A stretch of DNA of 64,000 nt from Roseovarius litoreus. GTDB taxonomy: Bacteria > Pseudomonadota > Alphaproteobacteria > Rhodobacterales > Rhodobacteraceae. Made by a program: the position numbers and the translations under genes. Below the pieces are notes generated by a model. That model saw only the letters and a program-made list of their open reading frames with translations, was not told the origin of the DNA and did no database searches. Below, in pieces: positions 17,423-25,072 of the stretch. The first letter of the stretch is position 1; each line of letters starts with the position of its first letter. The stretch covers positions 310,001 to 374,000 of the forward strand of contig NZ_FRCB01000004.1 in NCBI RefSeq assembly GCF_900142765.1, written 5' to 3'.

Positions 17423-18775
17423 TCAGGACGAGCCGGGCGGATGCGCGGCGCGTTCGAGCGCCGGGTAGCGCAGACCGAGGGACAGGGCGCGCGCCAGAAA
17501 GCTGATGAGCAATGCGGCCCAGAGGCCGTGATTGCCATGGGCGGGCAGCAGGAGAGAGGCCGCCAGCACGTAAACGGCAAGGCTGAGAGCCATCATGTTG
17601 CGCATGTCGCGGGTACGGGTGGCGCCGATGAAGATACCGTCGAGCATGTAGGAGGCCAGCCCGAACAGGGGTGCGGCCACCATCCAGGGCAGATAGAGCC
17701 GGGCGGTGTCCTGCACCGCCGCGTTGCGCGCCATCAGATCGATGATCGCAGGACCGAGCAGAGCGAAGCTGAGCGAAAGGCCGATCACCGCGACCACGCC
17801 CCATTGGCTGGAGATGAGTGCCGCACGGCGCAGGCGGGCGGGGTCATGGCGGCCCATGGCCTGACCCACCAGGGCCTCGGCGGCGAAGGCGAAGCCGTCC
17901 AGCGCATAGGCGGTGATGTGCAGGAACTGCATCAGCACCTGGTTGGCGGCGAGCGTCACATCGCCGAGGCCCGCACCGAGAAAGAGGAACGACACGAAGA
18001 TGCCCTGGAGCATGAGCGAGCGCAGCAGGATGTCCGTATTGACCTGAGCCATGCGGCGCAGGGCCGGGCCGTCGAAGACCCGCGGCCAGTCGCGCCAGGC
18101 CGACACCGCGAAGGCATCGCGGCAGAGCCAGAGCGCCAGGGCCAGCCCGCCCCATTCGGCAAGGAACGTGGCCAGCGCCACGCCCTTGACGCCCCAGCCG
18201 AGGCCCAGGACGAACCACAGATCGAGGCCGATATTGATGCCGTTCATCGCCACCTGGATGATCAGCACTGCGCGCGTGCGCTCAAGCGCGATCAGCCAGC
18301 CGGTCACGCCATAGAGCGCGATGATGGCGGGTGCGCTCCAGATGCGGATCGAAAGGTAGTCATGGGCGAGCGCCTCGACCTCGGGGCTGGCGGGCGCGAG
18401 CAGGAAGGCCGCGTGAAACAGGGGCACCTGCAGCGCGATCACCGCCACCCCGGCGATCCCTGCCACCATCAGCGCACGGGTGAGCAGCGCCGCCACCTCG
18501 CCCCGGCGTCCGGCGCCATGGGCCTGACTGGTCAGGCCCGTGGTGCCCATGCGCAGAAAGCCGAACACCCAGTAGAGCGCCGAGAGGATCACCGCGCCGA
18601 GCCCGACCGCGCCGATCGGCGCGGCAAGGCCCATCTGGCCCACCACCGCGGTATCCACCGCGCCGAGGATCGGCACGGTGATATTGGCCAGAACGATGGG
18701 AATGGCGATTTTCAGGACACGCGCATGGGTGATCGCCGCAGCCCCCGGGCCGGCCGCCGGGACAATGTCAGCCAT
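17423..18775 (-). CDS. MATE-family multidrug efflux transporter (DinF-like)
   Basis: This 450-aa protein has 12 predicted helices in two homologous halves. MATE landmarks are LANITVPILGAVDTAVVGQMG in the first helices, GTTGLTSQAHGAGR in loop 2-3, and AYALDGFAFAAEALVGQAMG in the second half, which is characteristic of DinF-type members. Such proteins export cationic drugs or metabolites with Na+ or H+ antiport. The start overlaps the upstream thioesterase gene by 8 bp, so the three minus-strand genes 17423-19699 form one operon. Confidence 0.9.
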   Translation of the reverse strand: MADIVPAAGPGAAAITHARVLKIAIPIVLANITVPILGAVDTAVVGQMGLAAPIGAVGLGAVILSALYWVFGFLRMGTTGLTSQAHGAGRRGEVAALLTRALMVAGIAGVAVIALQVPLFHAAFLLAPASPEVEALAHDYLSIRIWSAPAIIALYGVTGWLIALERTRAVLIIQVAMNGINIGLDLWFVLGLGWGVKGVALATFLAEWGGLALALWLCRDAFAVSAWRDWPRVFDGPALRRMAQVNTDILLRSLMLQGIFVSFLFLGAGLGDVTLAANQVLMQFLHITAYALDGFAFAAEALVGQAMGRHDPARLRRAALISSQWGVVAVIGLSLSFALLGPAIIDLMARNAAVQDTARLYLPWMVAAPLFGLASYMLDGIFIGATRTRDMRNMMALSLAVYVLAASLLLPAHGNHGLWAALLISFLARALSLGLRYPALERAAHPPGSS

Positions 18776-19277
18776 CGCGCGGCGGCATCAGGAAATGGCC
18801 GGAAGCCTGAGCGAAGGGCCGCGCGCGATTGTCCTGCCATGCCTCGACATGCACCGAGGCGTACCGCCGTCCCGAGCGCGTCACTTGCGCGCGCGCATAG
18901 GCATCGCGCGGCAGGCCCGAGCGCAGATAGTCGACAGTGAAACCGATCGTCTTGGGCAGGCTCGGCAGCCGACCACGGGCCAGATCGTCGGGATCGAGCC
19001 GGCCGCTTTCGATCTCGTCCCAGAGCATCGACCAGCTCAGGCCGATGATTGCCGTGACCTCGAGAAAGGCGGCGGTGGCGCCGCCATGCAGGGCCGGCAG
19101 CAACGGGTTGCCGATCAGCTTGTCCTCAAAGGGCATGATCGCGGTCAACTCATCGCCGCGCCGGTCGAAGGTGATTCCGAGAAAGCCGATATAGGGCACA
19201 CCACGCACCAAAGCCCCGAGGGCCGCGTCGCGGCGCTGCTTGACCACCTGAACAGGTTCGGGACGGGAGCGCGCCAT
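18768..19277 (-). CDS. PaaI-family hotdog thioesterase
   Basis: This is a 169-aa hotdog-fold protein. The PaaI motif appears as PALHGGATAAFLEV, in which the usual HGG-x4-LxD carries Glu in place of Asp. A long insertion (ESGRLDPDDLARGRLPSLP) precedes the strand TIGFTVDYLRSG. PaaI enzymes hydrolyse aryl- or medium-chain acyl-CoA. The start codon shares one base with the upstream thioesterase stop (TGATG), implying coupling and perhaps a heteromeric enzyme. Confidence 0.8.
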   Translation of the reverse strand: MARSRPEPVQVVKQRRDAALGALVRGVPYIGFLGITFDRRGDELTAIMPFEDKLIGNPLLPALHGGATAAFLEVTAIIGLSWSMLWDEIESGRLDPDDLARGRLPSLPKTIGFTVDYLRSGLPRDAYARAQVTRSGRRYASVHVEAWQDNRARPFAQASGHFLMPPRDG

Positions 19278-19699
19278 CAGGAAGACTCGACCGTGAAGGT
19301 GCCGGTGGCGGTGGCGACGGGGCGGTCGGCGTCGTCATCCATCGCACGGGCGCGCACGAAGGCCACGGAGCGGGTGATGTGGAAGCATTCGGCCTGCGCA
19401 CGGATCCGCTGGCCCGGGGTGGCGGGGCGCATGTAGTCGATGCGCAGGTCGATCGTGGCGGTGGAGCCGGGATTGCGGGGATGGCTCATCGCGGCGGCGC
19501 CGCAGCAGGTGTCCATCAGCGCCGACACCGCGCCGCCATGGATCACCCCGGTTTCCGGGTCGCCGATGAAACGCTCGTCATAAGCCATGACGATCTCGGC
19601 GGTGCCTTCGCCGATCGAGGTCAGCTCCATCCCGAGGGCCCGGGAATGCGGGATCGCGGTGATGAACTGCTCGGCGATCTTGGTCTTGTCCACGCTCAT
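19277..19699 (-). CDS. PaaI-family hotdog thioesterase
   Basis: This 140-aa protein contains the standard PaaI motif GVIHGGAVSALMDTCCG, whose Asp is the predicted catalytic acid, and the strand TIDLRIDYMRPATPGQ. The start MSVDKTKIAEQF at 19699 gives the family length; upstream in-frame codons add a low-complexity tail. Its close partner downstream has a modified motif. The gene is divergent from a MerR regulator of acyl-CoA metabolism, consistent with clearing acyl-CoA intermediates. Confidence 0.85.
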   Translation of the reverse strand: MSVDKTKIAEQFITAIPHSRALGMELTSIGEGTAEIVMAYDERFIGDPETGVIHGGAVSALMDTCCGAAAMSHPRNPGSTATIDLRIDYMRPATPGQRIRAQAECFHITRSVAFVRARAMDDDADRPVATATGTFTVESS

Positions 19700-19835
19700 G
19701 CGGTTGCTGTGCCCGTGTTGTACCCGTTCTTTGCCGGTCGCGCCCTTTATGGGCCTGAACGCGCGGGCGCTGCAAGTGGGGTGGTTGCCCTTGCGCGCGC
19801 TTGGCATTAATTTCGATCGTAGGGAGACGTCGCCG

Positions 19836-20204
19836 ATGTCAGACAAACGCCTGTCGTTCAAGGAAATGTGCGCGATGTTCGATGTAACGCCGCGCACGCT
19901 TCGCTATTACGAATATATCGAGCTGATCTTTCCCGAACGAGACGGGCGGTCACGCTTCTATGGCCCCCGCGAGGTGGCCCGGATGACTCTCATCCTGCGC
20001 GGCCGCAAATTCGGCTTCGCGCTCGAGGAAATTCGGCAATGGCTGCTGATCTACGAGCATGAGGGCACCGAGGCGCAGATGCGCGCCTGGGTCGAGCTGG
20101 CCGATCGGCAACTGGCCGAACTGGCCGAGCAGAAGGCCCAGCTGGACGACACGATGAACGAATTGCGCGCGCTGCGCGACGAGACCAAGGCGAGCCTCAT
20201 CTGA
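19836..20204 (+). CDS. MerR-family transcriptional regulator, beta-oxidation-linked
   Basis: This 122-aa protein has the MerR winged helix (FKEMCAMFDVTPRTLRYYEYIELI), the wing RSRFYGPREVARM, and a C-terminal coiled coil (about residues 75-118) for dimerisation. AGGGAG lies 8 nt before ATG 19836. It lacks the cysteines of metal sensors, so a metabolite such as an acyl-CoA is the more likely effector. It is closely similar to the MerR protein 220 bp downstream, indicating duplication. Confidence 0.85.
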   Translation: MSDKRLSFKEMCAMFDVTPRTLRYYEYIELIFPERDGRSRFYGPREVARMTLILRGRKFGFALEEIRQWLLIYEHEGTEAQMRAWVELADRQLAELAEQKAQLDDTMNELRALRDETKASLI

Positions 20205-20313
20205 TCCGGTCTGATCCGGTCCGATATGCCGAGGTTACCGACAGTCCATGGGCGCAAGGCGGCGGCTGCACCGCAAGGAAATTACACTGGGCGCAGCATT
20301 ACCTTGCATGATC

Positions 20314-20354
20314 TTACGTCAACTTGAAAGTGACGTGACGTAGTTCTTACGTCA
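20314..20354. promoter_or_regulatory. Cluster of TGACGT/ACGTCA half-sites upstream of the second merR
   Basis: TTACGTCA (20314), TGACGTGA (20331) and the palindrome TGACGTA-n5-TACGTCA (20336-20354) are packed into 41 bp. This resembles ACGT-centred operators of LiuR-type MerR regulators of acyl-CoA catabolism. It likely governs the downstream merR and acyl-CoA genes. Confidence 0.65.
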
Positions 20355-20426
20355 CCTTTATGAGCTGTTGTAACGATAGCCGTGACGGTCCAATTCGTCG
20401 GAAGACACAAAATTTGGACATTCAGG

Positions 20427-20831
20427 ATGATGACCGAACAGACAATGACAATCCGGCAGATGTGCGACGCGTTCGACGTCACACCCCGCACCTTGAGGTT
20501 TTACGAGGCCAAGGAGCTGTTGTTTCCCCGCCGCGAGGGGCAAAAGCGGCTGTTCACCAAGCGTGACCGCGCCCGGCTCAAGCTGATCCTGCGCGGCAAG
20601 CGCTTCGGCTTCCAGCTCGAGGAGATCCGGCAGCTTCTGGATCTTTACGACAAGGGCGACCAGCAGCTGACACAGCTGACCCGGTCCTACGAGATCGCGC
20701 AGGAGCGGCTGGTGGAGCTGGAGCGCCAGCGCGACGAGCTGACCGCCGCGATCGACGACCTGCAGGACCAGATGCGGTGGGGCGAGAAAATGATCGCCTC
20801 GATACGCCAATCGAAAAACGCCGCCGAGTAA
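20427..20831 (+). CDS. MerR-family transcriptional regulator preceding the acyl-CoA genes
   Basis: This protein is 134 aa from ATG 20427 (a second ATG follows at once). The helix-turn-helix region IRQMCDAFDVTPRTLRFYEAKELLF and the wing QKRLFTKRDRARL are followed by LKLILRGKRFGFQLEEIRQLLDLY and a long coiled coil to about residue 120. It is nearly colinear with the MerR protein at 19836. Only 36 bp separate it from the acyl-CoA dehydrogenase, and an ACGTCA-type operator cluster lies upstream, so autoregulation and control of beta-oxidation are likely. Confidence 0.85.
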   Translation: MMTEQTMTIRQMCDAFDVTPRTLRFYEAKELLFPRREGQKRLFTKRDRARLKLILRGKRFGFQLEEIRQLLDLYDKGDQQLTQLTRSYEIAQERLVELERQRDELTAAIDDLQDQMRWGEKMIASIRQSKNAAE

Positions 20832-20867
20832 CGCGGCCCCGATACCAAAGTGCCAAGGGAGAGAGCC

Positions 20868-22664
20868 ATGCCCACCTACACCCCGCCCACCAAGGACATG
20901 CAGTTCATCCTGCACGATGTGCTCGAAGTCTCGGCCATGCAGGTGCCCGGCTATGACGAGCTGGACCGCGATTTCACTGCCGCCGTGCTGGAAGAGGCGG
21001 GCAAGATCGCCTCGGACGTGCTGGCGCCGCTGAACGTGGTGGGCGACCGGCAGGGATGCACGCTGGAGAATGGCGTGGTGCGCACGCCTGACGGGTTCAA
21101 GGAGGCCTTCGACACGCTGCGCGAGGGTGGCTGGACCGCGCTCGATTGCGACCCAGAGTATGGCGGACAGGGGCTGCCCTATCTGATCTCGACGGCGGTG
21201 GGCGAGATGTTTTCTTCGGCCAACATGGCGTTCAACATGTATCCCGGCCTGACCCATGGCGCCTACAATACGATCCAAGCCCATGGCAGCGAGGCGCAGA
21301 AGCGCACATATCTGCCCAAGATGGTCACCTGCGAATGGGGCGGCACGATGAACCTGACCGAGCCGCATTGCGGCACCGATCTGGGGCTGATCCGCACGAA
21401 GGCCGAACCTGCGGAGGATGGCACCTACAGGATCAGCGGGCAGAAGATCTGGATCTCGGCGGGCGAGCACGACATGTGCGAGAACATCATCCATCTGGTG
21501 CTGGCCAAGCTGCCGGATGCGCCCGAGGGGACCAAGGGCATTTCCCTGTTCATCGTGCCGAAATTCCTGGTGAACGAGGATGGCAGCCTTGGCGCGCGCA
21601 ACGCGCTGTCCTGCGGCGGTCTGGAACAGAAGATGGGCATTCACGGCAATGCCACCTGCGTGATGAATTACGACGGCGCCACAGGCTTTCTGGTGGGCGA
21701 GCCGCACAAGGGCATGCGCGCGATGTTCACCATGATGAACGAGGCGCGGCTTGGCGTGGGGCTGCAAGGCTATGCCCAGGGCGAGGTCGCTTATCAGAAC
21801 GCGCTCGGCTTTGCGCTGGACCGTCTGCAGGGGCGCGACGTAACCGGCACGCAGGCGCCCGACAAGCCCGCCGATCCGATCATCGTGCACCCGGATGTGC
21901 GGCGCAACCTGATGGATCAGAAAGCCTTTGTCGAAGGCGCGCGGGCCTTCACATTCTGGGGGGCGTCACTGCTGGATGCAGGCCACCGTGCAGGCGATGC
22001 GCAAGCCGAGCAGATGGTGTCGCTGATGACACCGGTGATCAAGGGCTTCCTGACCGACAAGGGCTTCGAGACGACGGTTCTGGCGCAGCAGACGCTTGGC
22101 GGATCGGGCTTCACCCGCGAATGGGGGCTGGAGCAATTCGTGCGCGATGCAAGGATCACCATGATCTATGAGGGCACCAACGGCATCCAGGCGCTGGACC
22201 TGGTCGGCCGCAAGCTGGCGCAGAACGGCGGCAAGGCGATCATGGCCTTCTTCGAGATGATCAAGGGCTACATCAAGGAGAATTCAGGCCAGGATCCCGC
22301 CTTCGACGCGCAGTTCCTCGACCCGCTGAAGGCCGCCAGCAAGGACCTGCAGGCGGCGGGCATGTATTTCATGCAAAACGGCATGAAAAATCCGAACAAT
22401 GCCCTGTCGGGCAGCTATGATTTCATGCATCTCTTCGGCCATGTCTGCCTTGGGCTGATGTGGGCGCGGATGGCACGCGCCGCCCGAAAGGCCCTTGACA
22501 GCGGGACGACAGATACCGCCTTCCACGAGGCAAAGATCGCTACGGGGCGGCACTACATGACGCGGCACCTGCCGATGACCGCCACACATCTGGCCCGCAT
22601 CGAGGCCGGCGGCGACACGGTGATGGCGCTGGCGCCGGAACAATTCGCAAGCGCCGCCGGCTGA
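20868..22664 (+). CDS. Acyl-CoA dehydrogenase with C-terminal extension (DmdC/FadE-type)
   Basis: This 598-aa enzyme removes two hydrogens from an acyl-CoA using FAD, the first step of beta-oxidation. ATG 20868 follows GGGAGAGA. Residues ~80-450 form the ACAD core: the substrate segment [16 protein letters not shown], the FAD-binding [18 protein letters not shown], and [13 protein letters not shown], whose Glu is the expected catalytic base. The last ~130 residues are the extra C-terminal domain found in DmdC-type enzymes, so methylmercaptopropionyl-CoA is one candidate substrate. Neighbouring thiolase and FadJ genes point more to general fatty acids. Confidence 0.88.
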   Translation: MPTYTPPTKDMQFILHDVLEVSAMQVPGYDELDRDFTAAVLEEAGKIASDVLAPLNVVGDRQGCTLENGVVRTPDGFKEAFDTLREGGWTALDCDPEYGGQGLPYLISTAVGEMFSSANMAFNMYPGLTHGAYNTIQAHGSEAQKRTYLPKMVTCEWGGTMNLTEPHCGTDLGLIRTKAEPAEDGTYRISGQKIWISAGEHDMCENIIHLVLAKLPDAPEGTKGISLFIVPKFLVNEDGSLGARNALSCGGLEQKMGIHGNATCVMNYDGATGFLVGEPHKGMRAMFTMMNEARLGVGLQGYAQGEVAYQNALGFALDRLQGRDVTGTQAPDKPADPIIVHPDVRRNLMDQKAFVEGARAFTFWGASLLDAGHRAGDAQAEQMVSLMTPVIKGFLTDKGFETTVLAQQTLGGSGFTREWGLEQFVRDARITMIYEGTNGIQALDLVGRKLAQNGGKAIMAFFEMIKGYIKENSGQDPAFDAQFLDPLKAASKDLQAAGMYFMQNGMKNPNNALSGSYDFMHLFGHVCLGLMWARMARAARKALDSGTTDTAFHEAKIATGRHYMTRHLPMTATHLARIEAGGDTVMALAPEQFASAAG

Positions 22665-22697
22665 GACCGGGCCGCGTCGCGCGACAGGAGGAGAGCC

Positions 22698-22910
22698 ATG
22701 CCGAAACGCTTCCGGCTGACACGCCGCTTCAATGCGGCGATGACCGAGGATGGCTATCGCCGCCTGCGCCGCTTCGCGTCCGAGGCCGGGCTGGACGAGG
22801 GCGAGGCGCTGTCGTTTCTGTTCGAGAATTTCGACAGCGTGATCGACGAGGACAGTTTCACCCATCGTCTGCGCCTGTTCAATTCCGAGCTTGACGCGCG
22901 CAAACGCTGA
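22698..22910 (+). CDS. Small basic protein of the beta-oxidation operon, unknown function
   Basis: This 70-aa protein has a strong AGGAGGAG upstream of ATG 22698. The N-terminus is basic (PKRFRLTRRFN) and is followed by a predicted helix-turn-helix-like pair, DGYRRLRRFASEAGLDEGEALSFLFENF, then an amphipathic tail. The basic strand plus two helices recalls a ribbon-helix-helix regulator, but no family can be asserted. Its tight position after the acyl-CoA dehydrogenase suggests an accessory or regulatory role. Confidence 0.6.
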   Translation: MPKRFRLTRRFNAAMTEDGYRRLRRFASEAGLDEGEALSFLFENFDSVIDEDSFTHRLRLFNSELDARKR

Positions 22911-23009
22911 AGGGAGATGCCCCAATGCCAGACCAGAGCGCGCATCTCGAGGGCGTTCTCATCTCTCGAACGCATCCGCCGGTGGCGAATGACAGATGCC
23001 TCCGGCGGG

Positions 23010-23129
23010 AGTATTTCGGGAACGATGAAAGCGCAGGGGCTTCGGCCCTTGGCTCGGGTCCGCGGCGCGCTTTCGGTCCTGGGGTGAGGCCTGATGTCGA
23101 GATGCCCCTTTCATCGTTCGAAAAATACT
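23010..23129. repeat. Inverted repeat in the 277-bp gap before the GST gene
   Basis: The arm at 23010-23031 (AGTATTT, 3 nt, GAACGATGAAAG) is matched inversely at 23108-23129 (CTTTCATCGTTC, 3 nt, AAATACT), with 76 bp between. CTCCGGCGGG and CTGCGGGGG flank the outer ends. The two units look like copies of one dispersed 3'-end element inserted in opposite orientation. No gene is supported in 22911-23187. Confidence 0.65.
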
Positions 23130-23187
23130 CTGCGGGGGTGTGGGGGTGCAAAACCCCCACCGCGCCGACAGCCAAAGGAAAGACGGC

Positions 23188-23823
23188 ATGACCATTCGGC
23201 TTTACTGTTTCGGAGAAAGCGGCAACGCCTACAAGGCGGCGCTGGCGCTGGAGTTGGCGGGACTCGACTGGGAACCGGTATACGTGGATTTTTTCGGCGG
23301 CGAGACCCGGGGCGAGGCGTTTCGCAAGCTCAATCCGATGGGCGAGGTGCCGGTGCTTGTGGAGGATGGCGTGACCTTGACGCAATCTGGGGTCATGCAG
23401 ATGTATGTCACGGAAAAGACGGGCCGGTTCGGAGGTGCCACCCCTGAGGAGGCGCGCGAGGTGATGCGCTGGATGTTCTGGGACAATCACAAGCTCAGCA
23501 GTCAGGCGGGGATGACGCGCTTCTTGATGAATTTTCTGCCCGAAGCCAAGCGCCCCGAAGGGGTTATCCCGTTTTTGCAGGGCCGGCTCAAAGCCGCCTA
23601 CGGGGTGCTCGATGCGCATCTGGAAGGGCGCGACTGGATCGTGGGCCATGGCCTGAGCCATGCCGATCTGTGTTGCTGCGGATATCTGTTCTATCCCGAG
23701 CCGTTCGGCTTTGAGCGCGCGGACTGGCCCAATATCGACCGCTGGCTTTCCAATGTCGAAGCTCTGCCCGGTTGGAAACACCCCTATGACCTGATGCCCG
23801 GCTCGCCGGCTGATCGGGCCTGA
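23188..23823 (+). CDS. Glutathione S-transferase family protein
   Basis: This 211-aa protein starts at ATG 23188 behind AAAGGAAAG. The N-terminal thioredoxin-like domain has YCFGESGNAYKAALALELAG, where the Ser-Gly-Asn segment is the likely glutathione-activating site, and NPMGEVPVLVEDG with the conserved cis-Pro. The helical C-terminal domain includes WIVGHGLSHADLCCCGYL. Its placement between acyl-CoA dehydrogenase and thiolase suggests handling of reactive enals or thioester by-products. The substrate is unknown. Confidence 0.88.
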   Translation: MTIRLYCFGESGNAYKAALALELAGLDWEPVYVDFFGGETRGEAFRKLNPMGEVPVLVEDGVTLTQSGVMQMYVTEKTGRFGGATPEEAREVMRWMFWDNHKLSSQAGMTRFLMNFLPEAKRPEGVIPFLQGRLKAAYGVLDAHLEGRDWIVGHGLSHADLCCCGYLFYPEPFGFERADWPNIDRWLSNVEALPGWKHPYDLMPGSPADRA

Positions 23824-23838
23824 TTCAAGGAGACCATC

Positions 23839-25050
23839 ATGATCGACGCCTATATCTACGACACGGTGCGCACGCCACGGGGCAAGGGCCGCAAGGATGG
23901 CGCGCTGCACGAGGTGACCAGCGTGCGCCTCTCGGCGCTGGTTCTGAACGCGCTGAAGGACCGTAACGGGCTGGAGGGCCATGCCGTGGAGGACGTGATC
24001 TGGGGCAATGTCACCCAGGTCAAGGAGCAGGGCGGCTGCCTTGCGCGCACCGCCGTTCTGGCCTCGGATCTGGACGAGGCGATCCCGGGGCTGGCGATCA
24101 ACCGGTTCTGCGCCTCGGGCATGGAGGCGGTGAACCTTGCCGCCAACCAGGTCAGGGGCGGCGCGGGCGAGGCCTATATCGCGGGCGGCGTCGAGATGAT
24201 GGGTCGCGTGGCCATGGGCAGCGATGGCGCGGCCATCGCGGTCGACCCCAGCGTGGCGATGGACAGCTATTTCGTCCCGCAGGGTATCAGCGCCGATATC
24301 ATCGCCACGGAATATGGCTTCACCCGAGATCAGGCGGATGCCCTGGCGGTGGAAAGCCAGAACCGCGCCGCGGCCGCCTGGGCCGACGGGCGGTTCGCGC
24401 GCTCGATCCTCGAGGTGAAGGACCAGAACGGGCTCACGATCCTTGATCGGGACGAGTACATGCGGCCCGGCACCGACATGCAGGCGCTTGGGGCGCTCAA
24501 GCCCAGCTTCAAGGAGATGGGCGAGGGCATGCCGGGGTTCGACGCCGTAGCCAAGCTGAAATACCCGCATCTCGAGCGGATCGAGCATATCCACCATGCC
24601 GGCAATTCTTCGGGCATCGTTGATGGTGCGGCAGGCGTTCTGGTGGGCTCGAAAGCGTTTGGCGAAAAATGGGGCCTCAAGCCGCGCGCCCGCATCCGCC
24701 AGACCACCAAGATCGGCACCGATCCGACGATCATGCTGACGGGTCCGGTGCCGGCCACCGAAAAGGCGCTGCGCGACAGCGGCATGACGATCGGGGATAT
24801 CGACCTTTTCGAGGTGAACGAGGCGTTTGCCTCGGTCGTGCTGCGCTTCATGCAGGCCTTCGATGTGGACCCGGATGTGGTCAATGTGAATGGCGGCTCG
24901 ATCGCGATGGGCCATCCGCTTGGCGCGACCGGGGCGATCATCATCGGCACGCTGCTGGACGAGCTGGAGCGCAGCGACCGAGAAGTGGGGCTTGCCACGT
25001 TGTGCATCGCATCCGGCATGGGTGCGGCGACGATCATCGAACGCGTCTGA
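23839..25050 (+). CDS. Acetyl-CoA C-acyltransferase (thiolase)
   Basis: This 403-aa enzyme cleaves 3-ketoacyl-CoA to acetyl-CoA and a shortened acyl-CoA, the last beta-oxidation step. The nucleophile is Cys91 in NRFCASGMEAVN. NGGSIAMGHPLGATGA carries the catalytic His, and TLCIASGMGAA carries the second Cys. VNEAFASVVLRFM is the usual substrate-loop segment. AAGGAG precedes the ATG, and the FadJ-type gene follows after 22 bp. It is probably the FadA/FadI partner of that enzyme. Confidence 0.95.
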   Translation: MIDAYIYDTVRTPRGKGRKDGALHEVTSVRLSALVLNALKDRNGLEGHAVEDVIWGNVTQVKEQGGCLARTAVLASDLDEAIPGLAINRFCASGMEAVNLAANQVRGGAGEAYIAGGVEMMGRVAMGSDGAAIAVDPSVAMDSYFVPQGISADIIATEYGFTRDQADALAVESQNRAAAAWADGRFARSILEVKDQNGLTILDRDEYMRPGTDMQALGALKPSFKEMGEGMPGFDAVAKLKYPHLERIEHIHHAGNSSGIVDGAAGVLVGSKAFGEKWGLKPRARIRQTTKIGTDPTIMLTGPVPATEKALRDSGMTIGDIDLFEVNEAFASVVLRFMQAFDVDPDVVNVNGGSIAMGHPLGATGAIIIGTLLDELERSDREVGLATLCIASGMGAATIIERV

Positions 25051-25072
25051 GCGACCGACAGGAGACTGACAG

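Noticed and set aside
22925..23191. Short frame spanning the gap before the GST gene
   Set aside because: It runs through the inverted dispersed repeat and has no conserved features; the ATG for GST at 23188 is better supported.
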